A program made the position numbers and the translations under genes. The notes under the pieces were generated by a model. That model was not told the origin of the DNA and made no database searches. It saw only the letters and a program-made list of their open reading frames with translations. A stretch of DNA of 64,000 bases from Acridotheres tristis (Eukaryota > Chordata > Aves > Passeriformes > Sturnidae). Position 1 is the stretch's first letter. Each line of letters begins with the position of its first letter. Shown piece after piece: positions 1-16,263 of the stretch. The stretch is from assembly GCA_037013685.1 (NCBI GenBank), contig JAQOXP010000054.1, positions 62,001-126,000 of the forward strand, in the 5' to 3' direction.

Positions 1-786
1 GATTTAGGGGGATATGGGGGGTGTTTGGGGGGATTTGGGGGGTCTGGGGAAGGATTTGTGGGATTTTGGGGAGGCTTTGGGGGGGATTTGGGGCGTCTGG
101 GGGGTGTTTGGGGGGGGTCTGGGGGGTGTTTGGGGGGATTTAGGGGGTCTGGGGGGTGTTTGGGGGGGATTTGGGGGGTCTGGGGAAGGATTTGTGGGAT
201 TTTGGGGAGGATTTGGGGGGATTTGGGGGGTCTGGGGAGGATTTGGGGGGGATTTGGGGGGTGTGGGGGGATTTGGGGGGATTGGGGGTGTGGGGGATTT
301 GGGGGGTTTTGGGAGGATTTGGGGAGGGTTTTGGGGGTTCTGGGGAGGATTTGGGGAGGGATTTGGGGGAGATTTGGGGAGGATTTGGGGGGGGTCTGGG
401 GAAGGATTTGTGGGATTTTGGGGGGTCTGGGGAGGATTTGGGGGGGGGGATTTGTGGGGTCTGGGGGGTGTTTGTGGGATTTTGGGGGGTCTGGGGAGGA
501 TTTTGGGAGGATTTGGGGGGGTTTGGGGGGGTGTGGGGAGGATTTGGGGAGGATTTGGGGGGTCTGGGGAGGATTTTTGAGGGATTTGGGGGAGATTTGG
601 GGGGTCTGGGGAGGATTTTGGGAGGATTTGGGGAGGATTTGGGGGGTCTGGGGAGGGATTTGTGGCATTTTGGGGGGTCTGGGGGGGTGTTTGGGGGGGA
701 TTTTGGCGGCTCCGGGGAGTATTTGGGGTGGGGGGTCTCTCACTCAGACCCCCCCCCTAACCCCCCCCAAATTTGGGGTCCCCCAG
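1..786. repeat. G-rich minisatellite in a BCAT2 intron
   Basis: Irregular tandem units of about 20-25 bases built on GATTTGGGGGGTCTGGGG. Long open frames here are repeat translations of G, F and W only. No other signal is seen. Confidence 0.85.
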
Positions 787-927
787 GGTGAGTTCGAGGT
801 GCGCGAGGCCCCCCTGGCCATGGGCAGCGTTTTGGGGGCGCTGCGGGGGGGGCGGCTCCGGGAAATGTTCGGGGTCGGCACCGCGTGCGCCGTGTGCCCG
901 GTGGGCGAGATCCTGTACCGGGACCAG
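787..927 (+). CDS. BCAT2: BCAT2 third-from-last coding exon
   Basis: There are 47 codons, preceded by CCCCCAG and followed by GTCTGG. It carries the GEFEV..., REMFG and CAVC motifs. The donor is weak except for its GT. Confidence 0.92.
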
Positions 928-3081
928 GTCTGGGGGTCCTGGGGGGGAAATTGGGGGGTCCTGGGGGGAAATTGGGGGGTCCTGGGGGGTCCGGGGGGGC
1001 CTGGGGGGTCCTGGGGGGTCCTAGGGGGGTCCGGGGAATTGGGGGTTTGGGGGAAATTTGGGCGTCCTGGGGGCGTCCTGGGGGGTCCTGGGGGGTCCTG
1101 GGGGGTCCTGGGGGGTCCTGGGGGTCCTGGGGGAAATTTTGGGGGTCCTGGGCATTGGGGATTTGGGAGAAATTTTGGGGGTCCCGGGAAGGTTTGGAGG
1201 GGTTTGGGGCGGATTTGGGGTCCTAGGGGGGAAATTGGGGGGTCCTGGGGGGTCCTGGGGGTCCTGGGGGTCCTGGGCATTGGGGATTTGGGGGAAATTT
1301 GGGGGTCCTGGGGGGGTCCTGAGGGTCCTGGGGGTCCGGGGAGGTCCGTGGGGATTGAGGATTTGGGGGGTTTGGGGGAAAATTTGGGGGGTCCCGGGAA
1401 GGTTTGGAGGGGTTTGGGGCGGATTTTGGGGGGTATTTTGAGGGTCCCAGGTGTGTTTTTGGGGGTCCCAGGGGTGTTTTTGGGGGTCCCGGGTGTGTTT
1501 TTGGGGTCTCCCGGGTGTTTTGGGGGGTCCCAGGTGTGTTTTTGGGGGTCCCAGGTGTGTTTTTGGGGTCCCAGGTGTGTTTTTGGGGGTCCCAGGTGTG
1601 TTTTTGGGGGGTCCCGGGTGTTTTTGGGGGTCCCAGGTGTGTTTTTGGGGGGTCCCAGGTGTATTTTGGGGGTCCCAGGTGTGTTTTGGGGGGTCCCAGG
1701 TGTGTTTTGGGGGTCCCAGGTGTGTTTTTGGGGGTCCCAGGTGTGTTTTTGGGGTCCCAGGTGTGTTTTTGGGGGGTCCCAGGTGTGTTTTTGGGGGTCC
1801 CGGGTGTGTTTTTGGGGTCCCGGGTGTGTTTGGGGGTCCCGGGTGTGTATTTGGGGGTCCCAGGTGTGGTTTTGGGGGTCCCAGGTGTGTTTTTGGGGGT
1901 CCCGGGTGTGTTTTTGGGGTCCCGGGTGTGTTTTGGGGTCCCGGGTGTTTTTGGGGTCCCGCTGACCCCCCCGTGCGCCCCCTCCCCAAAAGCTGCACCC
2001 CGTGCCCACCATGGAGAACGGACCCCGAGTGGCCGCGAGGTTCCTGCGGGAGCTCAGCGACATCCAGGTGGGAAAGTGGGGAAAATTGGGGAAAATTTGG
2101 GAAAATTTGGGGGAAAATTCGGGGAAAAATTTGGGGAAATTTGGGGGAAAATTCGGGGAAAAATTTGGGGAAATTTGGGGAAAAAATGGGGAAAAATTGG
2201 GGAAAAATTGGGGGAAATTTGGGGGAATTTGGGGAAATTTGGGGGAAATTGGGGAAAAAATTGGGGGAAATTGGGGGGAAAAATGGGGAAATTTGGGGGA
2301 AAATTGGGGAAAATTGGGGGAAATTGAGAGAAATTGGGAGAAAATTTGGGGAATTGGGGGAAAAATTGGGGGAAATTGGGGGGAAATTTGGGGGAAAATT
2401 GGGGGAAATTGGGGGAAAAATTGGGAAAAAATGAGGGAAAAATTGGGGAAAATTTGGGGGGAATTTGGGGGAAATTTGGGAAAATTTGGGAAAATTTGGG
2501 GGAAATTTGGGAAAAAATTGGGGGAAAATTGGGGGAAATTGGAGGAAATTTGGGGGGAAATTGGGGAAATTTGGGGGAAGAATGGGGGGAAATTGGGGGG
2601 AAAAATTGGGGGAAATTTGGGGAAAAATTGGGGGAAATTTGGGAAAATTTGGGGAAAATTGGGGAAGAATTGGGGGAAATTGGGGGAAATTTGGGAAAAA
2701 TTGAGGGAAATTTGGGGAAAATTTGGGAGAAATTGAAGGAAAATTTGGGGAAAATTTGGGGGGAAATTGGGGAAATTTTGGGGAAAATTTGGGGAAATTT
2801 TGGGGAAATTTTGGGGAAATTTGGGGAGGGGCAGGAAAGGGGTGGGGGGAGGGTCCAGGTTGGAATTTTTTTTTTTTTTTTTTTGGGGGGGGAGGGGTCC
2901 GGAAAAGGGGGAGGGGGGGGGAAATTTTGGGGAGGGGGGGGGTCAGGAGGGGCGTGCCCCTCCCCCCTCCCCCATTGTGACCCCTCCCCCACCCCAATTT
3001 TTTTTTTTTTTTTTCTGTTCCCCTCCCCTCCCCCCCCCGCAGTACGGACGCGTCCCCAGCCCCTGGGCCCAGCCCGTGTGA
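787..3081 (+). CDS. BCAT2: BCAT2, branched-chain aminotransferase, mitochondrial (C-terminal exons only)
   Basis: This is the 3' end of the gene for the PLP-dependent enzyme that moves the amino group of leucine, isoleucine or valine to 2-oxoglutarate, acting in mitochondria. Three coding exons are visible: 787-927, 1993-2067 and 3043-3081, all phase 0, giving the last 84 residues and a TGA at 3079-3081. The protein shows REMFGVGTACAVCPVGEILY, then PTMENGP and a DIQYG tail, which match the end of human BCAT2. The redox CxxC of this family is present as CAVC (cysteine codons at 886 and 895). The short YG...PV ending fits BCAT2 better than BCAT1. The neighbours RASIP1 and IZUMO1 agree, since BCAT2 lies near them in human. 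The start and the PLP-lysine exon lie left of the window. Confidence 0.93.
928..1965. repeat. Two minisatellites in a BCAT2 intron
   Basis: Positions 928-1430 hold GGGGTCCTGGGG-type units. Positions 1440-1965 hold about 25 copies of a roughly 20-base unit, TCCCAGGTGTGTTTTTGGGG. The second unit contains CAG followed by GTGT, so every copy carries a potential acceptor and donor. Confidence 0.85.
1993..2067 (+). CDS. BCAT2: BCAT2 penultimate coding exon
   Basis: There are 25 codons after AAAAG and before GTGGGA. It encodes the PTMENGP segment and ends in ...LSDIQ. Confidence 0.93.
2068..3030. repeat. GGGGAAATTT repeat plus T-run in the last BCAT2 intron
   Basis: Positions 2068-2830 are purine-rich units of GGGGAAAATTTGGGGGAAATT. 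Poly-T runs follow at about 2867 and 2999, just before the last acceptor. Confidence 0.85.
3043..3081 (+). CDS. BCAT2: BCAT2 last coding exon and stop
   Basis: There are 12 codons (YGRVPSPWAQPV) and TGA after a CCCCGCAG acceptor. Human BCAT2 also ends in YG...PV. The 3'UTR follows, up to the AATAAA at 3408. Confidence 0.92.
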   Translation, partial: YGRVPSPWAQPV

Positions 3082-3407
3082 CCCCCCCGGACCGCGACCC
3101 CTCCCCAAAAAAAAAAAAAAACCCAAAAACAGCGCGGGGGGGGTCACGTGACCTCCAAAAAAAAAAAATAATTTACACACCAAAAATGGGGGAGGGGCAC
3201 CCAACTTCACCCCTCCCCCCCCCCCCCGAACACTCCAGAAATTTTTTTTTTTTTTTTTTTTGGGGGGGGGGGGAGGGGTCGGGCTCAGCCCCTCCCCCCA
3301 CTCCGTGCAATACTCCGGGCTCGCCCCTCCCCCCACCCCTCCCCCCCCACCCCCTTTCAGTGCCTTGGGACCCCTCCCCCACCAAAGGTCAGCGGGGGGT
3401 CGTTAAT

Positions 3408-3413
3408 AATAAA
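3408..3413 (+). terminator. BCAT2: BCAT2 polyadenylation signal
   Basis: AATAAA lies 327 bases after the stop. The UTR between is CT-rich with A, T and G homopolymers. This is the first canonical signal downstream. Confidence 0.7.
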
Positions 3414-3504
3414 AAAGCCATTAATGAAGGATTAATTAATGGGTGATTGATTAATGGGGGGGGGGGAGGGGGATGGGGAGGGAGGGGGTGGGGGGGCGGC
3501 AGCG

Positions 3505-4735
3505 TCGCCAAAAATCTCCCAAAAATGTCCCAAAAATGTCCCAAAAATGTCCCAAAAATCACCCAAAAATGCCCCAAAAATGTCCCAAAAATGTCCCAAA
3601 AATCACCCAAAAATGCCCCAAAAATGTCCCAAAAATGTCCCAAAAATGTCCCAAAAATGTCCCAAAATATCCCCAAAATATCCCAAAAATCACCCAAAAA
3701 TCACCCAAAAATGTCCCCAAAAATGTCCCAAAAATGTCCCAAAAATGACCCAAAAATGTCCCCAAAATATCCCAAAAATCACCCAAAAATGTCCCAAAAA
3801 TGTCCCCAAAAATGTCCCCAAAAATGTCCCAAAATGTCCCAAAAATGTCCCCAAAATATCCCAAAAATCACCCAAAAATCACCCAAAAATGTCCCAAAAA
3901 TGTCCCCAAAAATGTCCCAAAATGTCCCAAAAATGTCCCAAAAATGTCCCAAAAATGTCCCAAAAATGTCCCAAAATGTCCCAAAATGTCCCAAAAATGT
4001 CCCAAAAATGTCCCAAAAATGTCCCAAAATGTCCCAAAAATGTCCCAAAAATGTCCCAAAAATGTCCCAAAAATGTCCCAAAAATGCCCCGAAAATGTCC
4101 CAAAAATGACCCAAAAATGTCCCAAAAATCACCCAAAAATCACCCAAAAATGCCCCGAAAATGTCCCAAAAATGACCCAAAAATGTCCCCAAAATATCCC
4201 AAAAATCACCCAAAAATCACCCAAAAATGTCCCCAAAAATGTCCCCAAAAATGTCCCCAAAAATGTCCCAAAAATGTCCCAAAAATGTCCCGAAAATGTC
4301 CCCAAAATGTCCCCAAAAATGTCCCAAAATGTCCCAAAAATGTCCCGAAAATGTCCCCAAAATGTCCCCAAAAATGTCCCAAAATGTCCCAAAAATGTCC
4401 CAAAAATGTCCCCAAAAATGTCCCCAAAAATGTCCCGAAAATGTCCCGAAAATGTCCCGAAAATGTCCCAAAAATGTCCCCAAAAATGTCCCGAAAATGT
4501 CCCGAAAATGTCCCGAAAATGTCCCAAAAATGTCCCCAAAATGTCCCCAAAAATGTCCCGAAAATGTCCCAAAATGTCCCAAAAATGTCCCCAAAAATGT
4601 CCCCAAAAATGTCCCCAAAAATGTCCCAAAATGTCCCAAAAATGTCCCGAAAATGTCCCCAAAATGTCCCCAAATGTCCCAAAAATGTCCCAAAAAGTCC
4701 CAAAAATGTCCAAAAAATGTCCCAAAATATCCCCA
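3505..4735. repeat. AAAATGTCCC minisatellite between BCAT2 and IL11
   Basis: More than 100 tandem copies of a 10-13 base unit (AAAAATGTCCC, with ATCACCC, ATGCCCC and ATATCCC variants) fill the convergent intergenic space. The long open frames across it (QKCPKNVPK...) are translations of the repeat and are not genes. Confidence 0.9.
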
Positions 4736-4901
4736 AAATCCCGAATATTCCAAATATTCCAAATCCCCCCAAAATCCCGAACATCCCCCCAAAAAAATTC
4801 CCAAATTCCCCCCGACACCCCCTCAACGCCCCCCCACCAAAAAAAATCGATTTTATATTTTTAAATTATTTTTTAAATTTTTTTTCCCAAAAAAATTCTC
4901 C

Positions 4902-4907
4902 TTTATT
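4902..4907 (-). terminator. IL11: Candidate IL11 polyadenylation signal
   Basis: TTTATT on the + strand gives AATAAA on the - strand, about 395 bases after the IL11 stop. It is the nearest canonical signal I could find. The AT-rich stretch between would then be 3'UTR. Confidence 0.45.
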
Positions 4908-5015
4908 TCCCCGTTTTCCCCCCCTTCCCTCGACTTTTACAAAAACTAAATAAAAATAAAAATAAAATTACAAAAAAAAAAAAAAATCCCGAGGACAAGA
5001 AATAAGAAATTATTA

Positions 5016-5044
<29 letters not shown>

Positions 5045-5046
<2 letters not shown>

Positions 5047-5290
5047 GGTGCCGTTTCGAAGAATAATAATTAATAATAATAATAATAATAATTAATAATA
5101 ATAATTAATAACAATAATAATAACAATAATAACGACGACAATAATAAAAATAATAACGGAAACCAACGGTGACGGCGGCAATGACGACGACGACAATAAT
5201 AATAATAATTAATAATTAATAATTAATAATTAATAATTAATAATTAATAATTAATAATTAATAATTAATAGTACTAATAAATTAAGGATT
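5045..5290. repeat. AT-rich microsatellites after IL11 (TAA, GAC and AATAATT units)
   Basis: TAA/ATA trinucleotides, a short GACGACGACA patch, and about ten copies of the heptamer AATAATT at 5201-5272. This is a sharp AT island in an otherwise GC-rich window. On the IL11 strand it would transcribe as an AU-rich 3'UTR. Confidence 0.8.
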
Positions 5291-5301
5291 AAATTAGGGG
5301 C

Positions 5302-11046
<5,745 letters not shown>

Positions 11047-11462
11047 GGCGGGGCGCGGGGGTCCTTGAGCTGGGGGGGGGGAGCCGGACCCACGCGGGAG
11101 CGCGGGCGGGGGGCGCGCTCAGCCCCGCTCGCACCCACGGGCGCGCCGGCGGGGCCGCGCTCCCACGGGTGGGTCCCTCGGGCGCTGTCGCGACAGGGCC
11201 ACCCCCTCGAGGCGACAAACGGGGGGGGGGGGGCGACACACGCGCTCACCCACGCGGCGTGACCCGCTCAGCGCCGGTGCCGCTCGCCCCGACACGCCGG
11301 CAGCCCCGCGGGGACACGCCGCCGCTCTCCGTGGCGCTGTCCCGCGGCCACGCCGCCACTCGCCGTGTCCCCGAGTGCCACCAAGGGGGACACGCTCCCG
11401 CTGCCACCCGCGATGCCGCGGCCACTCTGCCGCGCTGCCGCTCGCCGGGACGCTCGCCGGGG

Positions 11463-11560
11463 ATTGTCCCCACGGTCCTGGGCTGTCCCCACGCTCCGGG
11501 ACTGTCCCCACGCTCCGGGACTGTCCCCACGCTCCGGGACTGTCCCCACGCTCCGGGACA
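11463..11560. repeat. 19-base tandem repeat in the IL11 5' region
   Basis: About four to five copies of GGGACTGTCCCCACGCTCC. It lies in the presumed IL11 5'UTR or first intron. Confidence 0.7.
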
Positions 11561-11774
11561 CGCTCCCCACTCTCGCTCTCTCTCTTCTCTCCCCTCTCTC
11601 TCGCACTTTGTCCCCTCCCCGGCCGCGTCCCCCCCCCGGTCACACCCGCGTGTGTTTTGGTGGAAGGGGGGGACGGGACAGCCCCGGTGGGAGCGGCGCG
11701 GGTGTCCGTGTGTCCGCGTGTCCGCGTGTCCGGGTGTCCCCGCGTGACGCCCGGCGCGCTCCGCCCGCCCCCCC

Positions 11775-11834
11775 CTTTATACCCCGCGGGAGCCGCCGCC
11801 GCCGCCGCCGCCGCCGATGACACATCCTGAGTCA
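11775..11834 (-). promoter_or_regulatory. IL11: IL11 core promoter: TATA box and tandem AP-1 sites
   Basis: On the - strand, TATAAAG occupies 11781-11775. Upstream lies TGACTCAGGATGTGTCA (11834-11818): a perfect AP-1 site (TGACTCA) and a second AP-1-like TGTGTCA. Known human IL11 control uses a TATA promoter with two adjacent AP-1 sites. A (GCC)n run separates the two parts. The predicted start of transcription is about 11745, some 700 bases before the ATG, which is long for this gene. Confidence 0.7.
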
Positions 11835-12164
11835 CGGCTTTTCCATTCAGCAACGGCCCGGGGGGAGCGAAACCCCCCACGGCGGCCCCCGGACACGCGA
11901 GACCCCCCCCGGGACCCCCCCCCGCACGGAGAGGGACCCCCGCGCACCGGCGGAGAGGAGGGGGGGGGGGCACGGGGGGCAACGGGAGCGTCTGGAGGGG
12001 ATGGGGGGGGCGCTGGGGATGCACCTGGAGGGGAACCGAACCGGGACCGGGGGGGACCGGGAGGGATCGGGGGGACCGAACCGGGACCGGGGGAACCGAG
12101 GGGAACCGGGGGGATCCCGAACGTGGAGCGGGGAGAGCCGGGAGCGGCGCCGCTGCTGGATCGG

Positions 12165-12690
12165 GGGGACCGGGAGTGACCCCACACCTGTATGGGGGTA
12201 CCGGGAGTGACCCGACACCTGGACCGGGGGACAGGGAATGACCCCGCACCTGGACCGGGGGAACCGGGAGTGACCCCACACCTGGATCAGGTACCGGGAG
12301 TGACCCCACACCTGTATGGGGGTACCGGGAGTGACCCCACACCTGGATTGGGGTACCGGGAGTGACCCCACACCTGGACCGGGGGGACCGGGAGTGACCC
12401 CACACCTGTATGGGGGTACCGGGAGTGACCCCACACCTGGATCAGGTACCGGGAGTGACCCCACACCTGGATCGGGGGAACCGGGAGTGACCCGACACCT
12501 GGATCGGGTACCGGGAGTGACCCCACACCTGTATGGGGGTACCGGGAGTGACCCCACACCTGGATCGGGTACCGGGAGTGACCCCACACCTGGATCAGGT
12601 ACCGGGAGTGACTCCACACCTGGATCGGGGGGACCGGGAGTGACCCCACACCTGGACTGGGGGGACAGGGAGTGACCCCACACCTGGAGC
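12165..12690. repeat. GAGTGACCCCACACCTGGA minisatellite upstream of IL11
   Basis: About 16 copies of a 27-38 base unit (CCGGGAGTGACCCCACACCTG plus GGATCGGGTA or GTATGGGGGTA). Confidence 0.85.
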
Positions 12691-14440
12691 GGGCTCACAC
12701 CTGGACCGGCTCGTACCGGGATCGGCCCCGACCGTGGCTCGGGTCGCACGGCTGGTACCGGGAGCGGGGCCGCACCTGGACCGGGTGGTGCCGACACCGA
12801 TCCCGCACCGGGCCGGCCCCAGAACCGGCACCGGGACCTGAACCCGCAGCGGCACCGCGGGGTCCGACCCGAGCGGGGCTCCCGGCCCCGTCCGGACCGG
12901 GGATGGGGGGGGTGGGGTGGGATCCTGCGGTCCCGCACCTGAAGCGGCGCCGCACCTGGCTCAGGTTGGCCCGGCCCGGCCCGGAGCGGGTTCGGCACCT
13001 CCCGGGACCCCCCCCAGCTCTGACTCAGCCCCTCCCCCCCCCCGGATGTCTCACCGCGCCCCCCCCGGTTCGCCCCACGCGCGTCAGCACCGGGACCCCC
13101 CGTGGGGGGGAGAAAAAACGGGGGGGGGGGGGCGGTCCCGGGGAGGGGGCGTGGCCTCGACGTGGGGGGCGGGGCGGGCTTGGGGACACCCCCCGAGCTT
13201 TGGGGACACCCCGCGAGCTTTGGGGACACTGGGGGTGCCGGGGGGGGGTGGGGGTGGGGGGTGGTCCCGGGGCCGTCCCCGCGGTCCCGGAATAGCCGAG
13301 GGGGGGGGATTTGGGGGGGGTTAAAGGGGGCGGGGGGGCCCCGCTGGCGTCAGCGGAAACCCCGCGCGGCCGCAGGGCCCCCCCCGGCCCCGCCGCGCTG
13401 CGTCAGCACCGGGACCCCCCCGGGCCCCCCATTCCCAGGAAAAAAAAGCCTGGAAAAGGGGGGGAGCCCCCCCCGCCGTCCCGCCGTGCCCCCCAGGGAG
13501 CTCCGGGGCGGTTTTGGGGAAAGGGGGGGGGGACATTCGGTGGCCACCGCGGTCGCCCCGGGTGGCCCCGGGGGGGGTGGCCGGGCCGGGCCGTGCGTCA
13601 GGCGGTGACGCGGGGCAGGATGTGGGGGGCGGGGGGGACACGGGGGGGGGGGGGACACACGGGGGGGGGGGGGACACGGGGGGAGCCATCAGGGTCCCGG
13701 TGCTGCCCGGTTTGGGGACATCTGCCAGGTTTGGGGACATTCCCAGGGATAAATCGGGGACAGAGCCCGGGAAGGGATGGGGGGACACGGAGGGGACACC
13801 GGGGGGGACACGGCGGGGACACGGCGGGGGACACGGAGGGGACACGGGGGCAGCGGTGGTGGCAGAGCAGTGTGGTGGCACTGTCGCTATCTGTGTCACT
13901 GTCACTGTCCCTGTGTCACTCTCACTGTCCCTGTCTCTGTGTCACTGTGTCACTGTCACTGTCACTGTCACGAAGGTGCGCCAGGTGCCGCCGTCCCCGT
14001 CCCCGTCACCTGTCCCCGCTGGCGCTGCCACCACAATGTCACCGTCGCTGGTTTCGGGGGGGGGCTCCACTGGGAATTTGGGGAGGGTCCCGCTGGGGTT
14101 TGGGGTCCGGAGGGGACTTGCAGACAATCCTGGGGGCTCCCAGGTTTTGGGGGAGTTTTGGGGCCGGATTTGGGGTTTTTTGGGGGGGAGTTTTAGGGTC
14201 AGTTTGGGTTCCTCTAAGGGGGCTTGAGGTCAATTTCGGGGCTCACAGAGCCAGGTTTGGAGCTGCTTTTGGGTGTTTTTGGGAGGAATTTGAGGTTCCG
14301 GGGATTGGGTTTTTTGGCTCCTGGGGGAGTTGAGGTGCTTTGGGGGGGGTTAAGGTCGGTTTTGGGGCTCCCGGGCTCGGTTTTGGGGCCGATTTTGGGG
14401 CCGATTTGGGGGTTTTGGGGGGGGGTCTTTAGGACCGCGG
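12691..14440. other. Intergenic GC-rich DNA between IL11 and RASIP1
   Basis: CpG-rich sequence with an AP-1 site (TGACTCA, 13021-13027), GGGGACAC repeats at 13625-13860 and a CACTGTC microsatellite at about 13880-13970. No conserved exon was found on either strand. Confidence 0.5.
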
Positions 14441-14452
14441 CGGAGCCGCTGG

Positions 14453-14720
14453 GAAGGGGGCGTGGCCACGGGGAGGGCGTGGTCTCAGGAGGAGGCGTGG
14501 CCATCAAATTCAAGGCGTGGTTATTTAAATCAGCCTCGGGGGCACGGCCAAAGAGATGCGCCCTCTGATTGGCCGATTCTCTTCCCGCCCAAAACCTGCC
14601 GGCCCCGCCCCTACTCCTCCCCCCTTTGCTCTGATTGGCTAGCTCCCGGAGAGGCGGGAAAAGCTCGACCAATGAGCGCGCTGGGCGGGGCAGAGAGGGC
14701 GGGGCCTGGCTCTGAGGGAA
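14453..14720. promoter_or_regulatory. CCAAT/E2F-type promoter-like cluster
   Basis: Three CCAAT boxes (ATTGG at 14568 and 14634, CCAAT at 14669), E2F-like TTCCCGCC (14582) and GGCGGGAA (14653), GC boxes and a TATTTAAA (14522). It may be a distal or alternative RASIP1 promoter. No start codon or exon is tied to it. Confidence 0.45.
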
Positions 14721-14739
14721 GGGGGATATTGGGGGGGGG

Positions 14740-15335
14740 GTCGTGAGGGGCCAGAATGACCCTGAGGGGTCTGTGAGGGGTCTGGGGTCACCCTGAGGGG
14801 TCTGCGGCCTGTTTGGGGGATCTGGGGTCACCCTGAGGGGTCTGTGAGGGGTCTGGGGTCACCCTGAGGGGTCTGTGAGGGGTCTGGGGCCTGTTCGGGG
14901 GATCTGGGGTCACCCTGAGGGGTCTGTGAGGGGTCTGGGGTCACCCTGAGGGGTCTGCGGCCTGTTTGGGGGATCTGGGGTCATCCTGAGGGGTCAGTGA
15001 GGGCTCTGGGGTCACCCTGAGGGGTCAGTGAGGGGGCTGCGGTGTCTTTGGGGGACATGGAGGGGTCTGGGGTCACCCTGAGGGGGTCTGGGGTCACTTT
15101 GGGGGGACATGGAGGGGTCTGGGGTCACCCTGAGGGGGTCTGGGGTCACTTTGGGGGGACATGGAGGGGTCTGGGGTCACCCTGGACTGGTCTGTGAGGG
15201 GTCTGGGGTCACTTTGGGGGGACATGGAGGGGTCTGGGGTCACCCTGGACTGGTCTGTGAGGGGTCTGGGGTCACTTTGGGGGCATCTGGGGCCTGTTTG
15301 GGTGGTCTGGGGTCACTTTGGGGGGTGCGGGGGTC
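14740..15335. repeat. GGGGTCACCCTGAGGGGTCTG minisatellite
   Basis: About 18 units of 30-45 bases (GGTCTGGGGTCACCCTGAGG, then a TGTGAGG or GACATGGAGG variant). It lies just upstream of the presumed RASIP1 first exon. Confidence 0.85.
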
Positions 15336-15399
15336 GCTCAGGTGAGTCCCGGGGGTCTCAGGACCCTCCCCAATTTGTGGGGGGGGGGGAGGGGCTCCC

Positions 15400-15567
15400 C
15401 TCCCCCGGTCCCGGTGACTCCTGCCCGTCCCCTCCCCCCGCCCTTCCCGGCCCCCCCACCCCGATTTCCTGGCCCGGCTCGGCCCTTCCTGCCCCCCCCC
15501 CCCCTCGGGAAACCGGGAATTCTCCGGGAATTCGGCACCGCGGAGGCCGCGGGGAGCCGAGACCGGG
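15400..15567 (+). promoter_or_regulatory. RASIP1: Presumed RASIP1 promoter and non-coding exon 1
   Basis: A short CpG-rich, non-repetitive stretch ending in ...GACCGGG followed by a strong donor, GTAAGG, at 15568. The ATG exon at 16127 has an acceptor, so an upstream untranslated exon is required and this is the best candidate. TTTCCTGG and CGGGAA elements resemble ETS sites, fitting an endothelial gene. The exon's 5' end is not determined. Confidence 0.45.
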
Positions 15568-15749
15568 GTAAGGGAGCGTTTTGGGGGGTCCTTGGAGGGT
15601 CCTGGGGGGGGAAAGGGTGGAAAAAAGGGGGTTCGGTGGGGGATAAAGGGTGGGGAAAGGGGATTTTGGCAGGAAAAGGAGGTTTGGAGGGTCTTGGGTG
15701 GAGTTTGGGGGGAGCCTGGGGGGGGAAAAAAAAAGGGGATTCGGAGGAA

Positions 15750-15970
15750 AAAAGGATGGGAAATGGGGAGTTTGGGGAGAAAAAGGGGATTTGGGGGCGA
15801 AAAAAGGGGATTTGGGGGGGGGAAAAAAGGGGATTTGGGGGGAAAAAAGGGGATTTGGGGGGGAAAAAGGGGATTTAGGGGGAAAAAAGGGGATTTAGGG
15901 GGGAAAAAGGGGGATTTAGGGGGGAAAAAGGGGGATTTGGGGGGGAAAAAAAGGAGAATTTGGGGGAAAA
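15750..15970. repeat. GGGGATTTGGGGGGAAAAA repeat, RASIP1 intron
   Basis: Eleven or so 19-21 base purine units in the intron before the start-codon exon. Confidence 0.8.
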
Positions 15971-16129
15971 AGGAGAATTTGGGTGGTGCCGGGAGGAGTT
16001 TGAAAATAGAAAAAAACAAAATAAAGGTGTGAAAAATCGGGATTTTTCGGTCCGGGGGGTATTGTTGTTGTTTTGCGGGGTCTGGGGAGGGGGGACCCCC
16101 CCAAAAATCCCCTTTTTTTCCCTCAGACG

Positions 16130-16263
16130 ATGCTGCCCGAGGAGCGCAAGGAGGGCTCGCCCCGTTTCGGGAAGCTCCATTTCCCCGTGGGGCTCTGGAT
16201 CAACTCCCCCAAAAAACGCCTGGCCAAGATGAGCCGCCGCTGGCCCAGCGCTGGATCCGTCCG
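16130..16263 (+). CDS. RASIP1: RASIP1 coding exon 1
   Basis: The exon begins at 16127 after CCCTCAG with ACG, then ATG. It ends phase 2 before GTGCGA. It encodes ERKEGSPRFGKLHFPVGLWI, close to human. Confidence 0.93.

Noticed and set aside
25..1965. Long open frame of G, W, F and V residues on the + strand
   Set aside because: It is a translation of G-rich minisatellites in BCAT2 introns. Only 787-927 within it matches a protein.
787..3081. BCAT1 instead of BCAT2
   Set aside because: The short YG...PV tail, CAVC and the RASIP1/IZUMO1 neighbourhood fit BCAT2.
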